Under the pieces are notes generated by a model. That model had not been told where the DNA came from. It did not search any database and saw only the letters and a list, made by a program, of their open reading frames with translations. 64,000 bases of DNA, taken from Parapristionchus giblindavisi. Lineage: Eukaryota; Nematoda; Chromadorea; Rhabditida; Diplogasteridae. The stretch is taken from the NCBI GenBank assembly GCA_943737045.1, contig CALSFV010000498.1:20224-84223 (forward strand), read 5' to 3'. Each line of letters begins with the position of its first letter. The stretch's first letter is position 1. This document shows positions 57,905 to 64,000 of this stretch, piece by piece. The translations under genes and the position numbers were made by a program.

Positions 57905-58204
57905 ATAATTTATGTACTGTATGCAGAATAACTTTTACTATCGTTCTGTCTACACAGTTTGTTCACGAAAATATTCACCATTAAAGGCAGTTAGCAGATG
58001 AAAAAAAGGAAAAAAAATTCCAATTTAAAACAGCTGATGCTGATAACATCATGCTTACACAGATGACCAAGTGCTATCAGCAGCACTTGGCCAGACAACC
58101 CTGCACGTTCGCAGCTAAAAAAGAGCTTCAAAATCATTCAGCAAAAAGTAGGGTACTTATGAGACAACCTACTCACAATTAGAAGCCGACATTTTTGAGC
58201 ACTA
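57905..58204. other. 3' flank of the mucin-like gene
   Basis: 57,910-57,980 resembles 13,610-13,670 (TACTGTATG, then CAGTTTGTTCACGAAAAT). No poly(A) signal could be assigned with confidence. Confidence 0.45.
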
Positions 58205-61200
58205 TTAACAAATTACTGTAACCAATTGAACACCACGAACTCGAACATCATCACTGTCACAGGTCCAAGAGGACAAGCGGTCGCAATATGGAACATTCGT
58301 GCAATGCTTATCACGATAAGCATTCTGATACACATACGACTTTGGTATATCTCCGTGTGAACAGTTAAAACTGTTTCCCATATGGTGTCCTCCGACTACA
58401 AGAGGCGGGCTGCATATTGTATAGTTCCTTGTTGTATGTATGCACTGTATGCGTGTGATCTGTCCTTCCATAATAGTCCTGCTTTCATCTAAGGATCCTC
58501 TGATGTATGCCCTGCAATGCAACTTGTGTAGTTGAAACACATTTTGGAGTTTTTGCCGTAATAATAAAAATCTTTCTCAAAAAAGTACGTTATTTTTGTC
58601 CCAAAATGTGTTATCATTTTATTAAAAAATAGCAGAAAAATGCCATTCACAGTGATCCAACAATGATTTGGTACGTCGTCTATTTTTGAACGCGAATTAA
58701 TCTCTCACAAGTACAATATGGGTACTTACCCTGTGAATGAAAATTCAACCGCTTCGCCGCTGTATACTTTGGTTGATGTATGTATTATTAGATCATTCGT
58801 CTCTGGCGAATCGCATCTGCATGGTTCATTCACATCCTCACAATGTACATTCCCAGCGATATTATATTTGGTCTTCCAATCTAAATGAAAAATAGTTTTT
58901 TTTAGATCAGAAATGAGCTTAGTTATATTCCATCAAATCAATCACTTACTCGAAGTAGTGGTGGTCTTCGGAGTACTAGTTGTTGTACTTGTAGTCTTCA
59001 GTCCATCAGTATTTGATGAGGTCGATGTCGAGGTGGAAGAAGAGGGTGCTGAGGGCGATGTCGAGGTGGAAGAAGAGGGTGCTGAGGGCGATGTCGAGGT
59101 GGAAGAAGAGGGTGCTGAGGGCGATGTCGAGGTGGAAGAAGAGGGTGCTGAGGGCGATGTCGAGGTGGAAGAAGAGGGTGCTGAGGGCGATGTCGAGGTG
59201 GAAGAAGACGGTGCTGAGGGCGATGTCGAGGTGGAAGAAGAGGGTGCTGAGGGCGATGTCGAGGTGGAAGAAGAGGGTGCTGAGGGCGATGTCGAGGTGG
59301 AAGAAGAGGGTGCTGAGGGCGATGTCGAGGTGGAAGAAGAGGGTGCTGAGGGCGATGTCGAGGTGGAAGAAGAGGGTGCTGAGGGCGATGTCGAGGTGGA
59401 AGAAGAGGGTGCTGAGGGCGATGTCGAGGTGGAAGAAGAGGGTGCTGAGGGCGATGTCGAGGTGGAAGAAGTGGATGCTGAGGGCGATGTCGAGGTGGAA
59501 GAAGAGGGTGCTGAGGGCGATGTCGAGGTGGAAGAAGAGGGTGCTGAGGGCGATGTCGAGGTGGAAGAAGAGGGTGCTGAGGGCGATGTCGAGGTGGAAG
59601 AAGTGGATGCTGAGGGCGATGTCGAGGTGGAAGAAGAGGGTGCTGAGGGCGATGTCGAGGTGGAAGAAGAGGGTGCTGAGGGCGATGTCGAGGTGGAAGA
59701 AGAGGGTGCTGAGGGCGATGTCGAGGTGGAAGAAGAGGGTGCTGAGGGCGATGTCGAGGTGGAAGAAGAGGGTGCTGAGGGCGATGTCGAGGTGGAAGAA
59801 GAGGGTGCTGAGGGCGATGTCGAGGTGGAAGAAGTGGATGCTGAGGGCGATGTCGAGGTGGAAGAAGAGGGTGCTGAGGGCGATGTCGAGGTGGAAGAAG
59901 AGGGTGCTGAGGGCGATGTCGAGGTGGAAGAAGACGGTGCTGAGGGCGATGTCGAGGTGGAAGAAGAGGGTGCTGAGGGCGATGTCGAGGTGGAAGAAGA
60001 GGGTGCTGAGGGCGATGTCGAGGTGGAAGAAGAGGGTGCTGAGGGCGATGTCGAGGTGGAAGAAGTGGATGCTGAGGGCGATGTCGAGGTGGAAGAAGAG
60101 GGTGCTGAGGGCGATGTCGAGGTGGAAGAAGAGGGTGCTGAGGGCGATGTCGAGGTGGAAGAAGAGGGTGCTGAGGGCGATGTCGAGGTGGAAGAAGATG
60201 GTGCTGAGGGCGATGTTGAGGTGGAAGAAGAGGGTGTTGAGGGCGATGTCGAGGTGGAAGAAGTGGATGCTGAGGGCGATGTCGAGGTGGAAGAAGAGGG
60301 TGCTGAGGGCGATGTCGAGGTGGAAGAAGAGGGTGCTGAGGGCGATGTCGAGGTGGAAGAAGAGGGTGCTGAGGGCGATGTCGAGGTGGAAGAAGTGGAT
60401 GCTGAGGGCGATGTCGAGGTGGAAGAAGAGGGTGCTGAGGGCGATGTCGAGGTGGAAGAAGAGGGTGCTGAGGGCGATGTCGAGGTGGAAGAAGAGGGTG
60501 CTGAGGGCGATGTCGAGGTGGAAGAAGATGGTGCTGAGGGCGATGTGGAGGTGGAAGAAGAGGGTGCTGAGGGCGATGTCGAGGTGGAAGAAGTGGATGC
60601 TGAGGGCGATGTCGAGGTGGAAGAAGAGGGTGCTGAGGGCGATGTCGAGGTGGAAGAAGAGGGTGCTGAGGGCGATGTCGAGGTGGAAGAAGAGGGTGCT
60701 GAGGGCGATGTCGAGGTGGAAGAAGTGGATGCTGAGGGCGATGTCGAGGTGGAAGAAGAGAGTGCTGGAAGAGAGTGCTGAGGGCGATGTCGAGGTGGAA
60801 GAAGAGGGTGCTGAGGGCGATGTCGAGGTAGAAGAAGAGTGTGCTGAGGGCGATGTCGAGGTGGAAGAAGTGGATGCTGAGGGCGATGTCGAGGTGGAAG
60901 AAGAGGGTGCTGAGGGCGATGTCGAGGTGGAAGAAGAGGGTGCTGAGGGCGATGTCGAGGTGGAAGAAGTGGATGCTGAGGGCGATGTCGAGGTGGAAGA
61001 AGAGGGTGCTGAGGGAGATGTCGAGGTGGAAGAAGAGGGTGCTGAGGGCGATGTCGAGGTGGAAGAAGTGGATGCTGAGGGCGATGTCGAGGTGGAAGAA
61101 GAGGGTGCTGAGGGCGATGTCGAGGTGGAAGAAGAGGGTGCTGAGGGCGATGTCGAGGTGGAAGAAGAGGGTGCTGAGGGCGATGTCGAGGTGGAAGAAG

Positions 61201-61983
61201 TGGATGCTGAGGGCGATGTCGAGGTGGAAGAAGAGAGTGCTGAGGGCGATGTCGAGGTGGAAGAAGAGGGTGCTGAGGGCGATGTCGAGGTAGAAGAAGA
61301 GTGTGCTGAGGGCGATGTCGAGGTGGAAGAAGTGGATGCTGAGGGCGATGTCGAGGTGGAAGAAGAGGGTGCTGAGGGCGATGTCGAGGTGGAAGAAGAG
61401 GGTGCTGAGGGCGATGTCGAGGTGGAAGAAGTGGATGCTGAGGGCGATGTCGAGGTGGAAGAAGAGGGTGCTGAGGGAGATGTCGAGGTGGAAGAAGAGG
61501 GTGCTGAGGGCGATGTCGAGGTGGAAGAAGTGGATGCTGAGGGCGATGTCGAGGTGGAAGAAGAGGGTGCTGAGGGCGATGTCGAGGTGGAAGAAGAGGG
61601 TGCTGAGGGCGATGTCGACGTGGAAGAAGAGGGTGCTGAGGGCGATGTCGAGGTGGAAGAAGAGGGTGCTGAGGGCGATGTCGAGGTGGAAGAAGAGGGT
61701 GCTGAGGGCGATGTCGAGGTGGAAGAAGTGGATGCTGAGGGCGATGTCGAGGTGAAAGAAGAGGGTGCTGAGGGCGATGTCGAGGTGGAAGAAGAGGGTG
61801 CTGAGGGCGATGTCGAGGTGGAAGAAGAGGGTGCTGAGGGCGATGTCGAGGTGGAAGAAGTGGATGCTGAGGGCGATGTCGAGGTGGAAGAAGAGGGTGC
61901 AGAGGGCGATGTCGAGGTGGAAGAAGAGGGTGCTGAGGGCGATGTCGAGGTGGAAGAAGTGGATGCTGATGTAGTCGTTGATT
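58205..61983 (-). CDS. Mucin-like secreted protein with 11-residue repeats (5' end missing, frame problem)
   Basis: Exons: 58,950-61,983 (repeat exon, acceptor TCTATGCAG, donor GTAAGT), 58,730-58,880 and 58,205-58,511, all with good splice sites and compatible phases. The repeat exon reads SAPSSSTSTSP (11 residues, S/T/P-rich, a likely O-glycosylation domain) and ends TSSNTDGLKTTSTTT. The C-terminal exons encode about 150 residues rich in Cys (HCEDVNEPCRCDS, then eight or so further Cys) and form a probable folded domain I do not recognise. A 46-bp unit at about 60,760-60,775 shifts frame, so upstream repeats in the S/T frame do not run into the C-terminus. No signal-peptide exon was found in the window. 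Confidence 0.6.
59015..61972. repeat. 33-bp coding minisatellite, about 89 units
   Basis: Unit GATGTCGAGGTGGAAGAA + GAGGGTGCTGAGGGC, with a GTGGATGCT variant every three to six units. Higher-order duplications of 462 bp (60,841 and 61,303; 14 units) and 330 bp (near 60,193 and 60,523; 10 units). One irregular unit near 60,770 has 13 extra bases. Confidence 0.97.
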
Positions 61984-62650
61984 CTGCATAGAAAATAGAC
62001 GATTTCATTGTCATTAATATAAATAGGGATATAGAGTAGCTACAAATTAGAAGGGAACATTTTTATAATCATTTCGTTTTTTTTGAGTGTAACATTTAGC
62101 AAAGTGAAATGAATTTTCCTGAAATTTTTACGTGTGGAAAAAAGGATGTATAACACCGAATCTACAATTGATCGTAGTTTTTTAAAAAATTTTAAAAGAT
62201 TTGCCAAATTGTGTCAAAACGGCAAAATCAACAATTCACAACCGGCCATCAAACTCTTTGGAAAGCATGCGTACGAAAATGAAATCAATATTTAGGAGGG
62301 CTTGTTGGTTGCACAGGGAAAAAACGACAAAAAATGGTCAGTGTGTATTTTTATACCAATCAGTAATGCACTACTATATCATAAAAAGTTTCAGAACGAT
62401 TCATCAAAAAGTTATATTAACAAAACCACGATCTTATATTCTTATGTTAAATTCTTTTTGCCCGCTACTGTATAGTATGTAAAACGGTTTTCTTGGTTTC
62501 TCATTTATTTTCGTATATGAGCGAGAGATTGCATGAAATCCAATATTTTCGGAACGATTTTCGAAAAAGTATTTTTGATTTATATGAAACTTTTATATGT
62601 GATTACCCAGGGGACAAGAAAATTATTGATCCCGGTCCCAGGTCTCAAAG
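61984..62650. other. Upstream of the mucin-like repeat exon
   Basis: No signal-peptide exon recognised on the minus strand. A possible Tc-type terminus TACAGTAGCGGGCAAAAAG (minus strand, about 62,455-62,473) next to TA is the only element-like feature. Confidence 0.45.
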
Positions 62651-64000
62651 CCGGCTTTTAGGTATTTGACGGTTCTATAATTCGAAAAATCATAACTTTT
62701 TTCAAACTTAGTTTGGAAAGCTGTTCGGCAACTCAAAAAATGTAGAAAAATATGACAAAAAACTTTTCTTTTCATGTGTAATGCGCAAAACAAATAGAAA
62801 CAAGTTGTGCTTAAAAAAACTTTTTGAAATCACAAAAATAATTTTTTCGTATCTTAGATGCCAGAAAGCGCAGAATTTCTATGCAGACTATTAAAGATCA
62901 GAGCAAGATTAGTTAATAAAAAATATAAAAAAAATAAAAAGTGTTTTTTTTCATAAAATGGCTCAGAATAAAACAATTTGGAAAATTTTTGAAAACAATT
63001 TTCCTCTATTCTAGTGTATCAGTCGTTCAACTGTGTTGAATGTTTACTCTGTTGATTTTTTTTTCCATAACATTTTACAGATATAGAAACTGAGCAGTTC
63101 GTGCATTGTTCCACGTCTGTCATCAGTTCACATTTAAGACAACGGCTCAGTGAGATTCCACTCTGGTATTTTGCCACTTAAAGTCTACTTAAACTTTCCC
63201 ACTTTAAGTATACTTTAAGTAAACTTAAAGTGAGACGTAAGTCTACTTAAAGTGGTGTGGTATACTGTAATGCATTTCGTCAAATGTTCTTTCACTTAAA
63301 GTTTACTTAAAGTCTACTTAAAGTCTGTGACGTAGTTTAAGTAGACTTTAAGTGGCAAAATACCAGAGCAGGTAGTGCCGGACATCGACCTCACCGATTT
63401 GGCTCAAATTTTTTGTGTATATCCCCATGGCCCCCTAACACAAAATGGGTACTCATTTGGGCTGGGTCCTTGAAACACAGAAGTGGCGGGTTCTCGAAAT
63501 TTGAAAACTCGATTTTCAAGAAAAAAAGTGGAGCGACCTAGACCCAATGTTAGTGTCGATTAATTATATGTAAGTATAAATAGACAACAAAAACTAGATA
63601 TATGACGGTCGGGAGATCCGATTGCAAACTGATTTTTTACCTCCTCAAAACATTCAAAATTTAATTAAAACTTTAAAACAAAAAACGAAATTTTTGCAGC
63701 CCAATTTTTGCCTCATTTTATAGAGTAAAAAATTCCGCATCGAATGATGCAAAAAAATAAAAAATCGATCGACCCGTGTTTTGAGATAAATGAACTGAGA
63801 TAATTCTCTTGTACATTTTTTTTTCCAAATTTGTTTTATTCTGAGCCTTGTTTCAATTTGTTTTGCGCATTACACATGCAAAAGAAAAGTTTTCGTCATA
63901 TTTTTCCACATTTTTTGAGTTGCGGAACAGCTTTCCAGACTAATTTTGAAAGAAGTTATGATTTTTCGAATTTTAGAACCGTCAAATACCTAAAAGCCGG
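62651..64000. repeat. Palindrome running off the window end
   Basis: CCGGCTTTTAGGTATTTGACGG at 62,651 pairs with the last bases of the window. The arms match to about 62,806 and again at 62,960-62,990, with roughly 153 bp present only on the left. The interior 63,138-63,785 is a copy of the right half of the fold-back element at 52,755-53,966. Confidence 0.85.
63161..63368. mobile_element. 208-bp fold-back MITE, CTCTGGTATTTT ends
   Basis: Near-perfect inverted ends (CTCTGGTATTTTGCCACTTA), flanked by CA on both sides; the empty site is at 53,571-53,572. Arms are built from ACTTTAAGTAG-type repeats. Same family and length as 23,790-23,997. Confidence 0.88.

Noticed and set aside
58913..61991. 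Long plus-strand open frames (acidic AEGDVEVEEEG and basic MSRWKKRVLRA repeats)
   Set aside because: They exist because the 33-bp unit lacks stops. Splice signals and a Cys-rich C-terminal domain support the minus strand instead.

Overview
The window looks like nuclear DNA of a nematode, most likely a Caenorhabditis or close rhabditid relative. The basis is AT-rich DNA, short introns ending TTTNAG or TTTGCAG, dense CTACCGTA-type and mariner/Tc-type repeats, and small secreted Cys-rich proteins resembling the nematode C6 (DUF281) family. It is gene-poor: two candidate genes, three decayed gene copies, and otherwise transposable elements. No rRNA, functional tRNA or CRISPR array was found. Percent identities were judged by eye.

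The main feature is a hierarchy of inverted repeats. The outermost pair is 1-8,396 with 39,200-46,101, about 7-8 kb per arm around a 31 kb spacer. Inside the spacer lie further palindromes: 8,770-9,376 (with a Tc1 transposase fossil), 10,388-12,736, 13,721-23,777 (4.8 kb arms, each with a copy of a C6-like pseudogene), 26,386-32,845 (ends carrying related repeats, enclosing two more palindromes at 29,152-31,095 and 31,183-32,009) and 36,969-39,118. Smaller fold-back elements sit inside those arms. Because arms were copied and later hit independently, one arm often preserves the empty site of an element found in the other, so target duplications (TTA, TTAA, TA, TG) can be read directly.

Right of the outer repeat, 46,195-50,130 is a third copy of its outer end, split by a 3 kb 5'-truncated, frameshifted CR1/Jockey-like LINE (46,664-49,664, minus strand). 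Next come a C6-like gene (exons at 51,739-51,902 and 55,124-55,258, plus strand) whose intron swelled to 3.2 kb by nested insertions, including a hAT-like element with an 8-bp duplication; a mariner transposase fossil (55,900-56,420); and TIR elements (56,840-57,904). A minus-strand mucin-like gene (58,205-61,983) follows, built on about 89 copies of a 33-bp unit. The window ends in another palindrome (62,651 to beyond 64,000).

Twelve tRNA-like modules with pol III A and B boxes are scattered through the window, and at least six lie inside TIR elements that have different termini and target duplications. Six share a downstream TTTGCTGATTT tail. This looks like a tRNA-derived SINE family repeatedly combined with non-autonomous DNA transposons and is the least expected pattern here.
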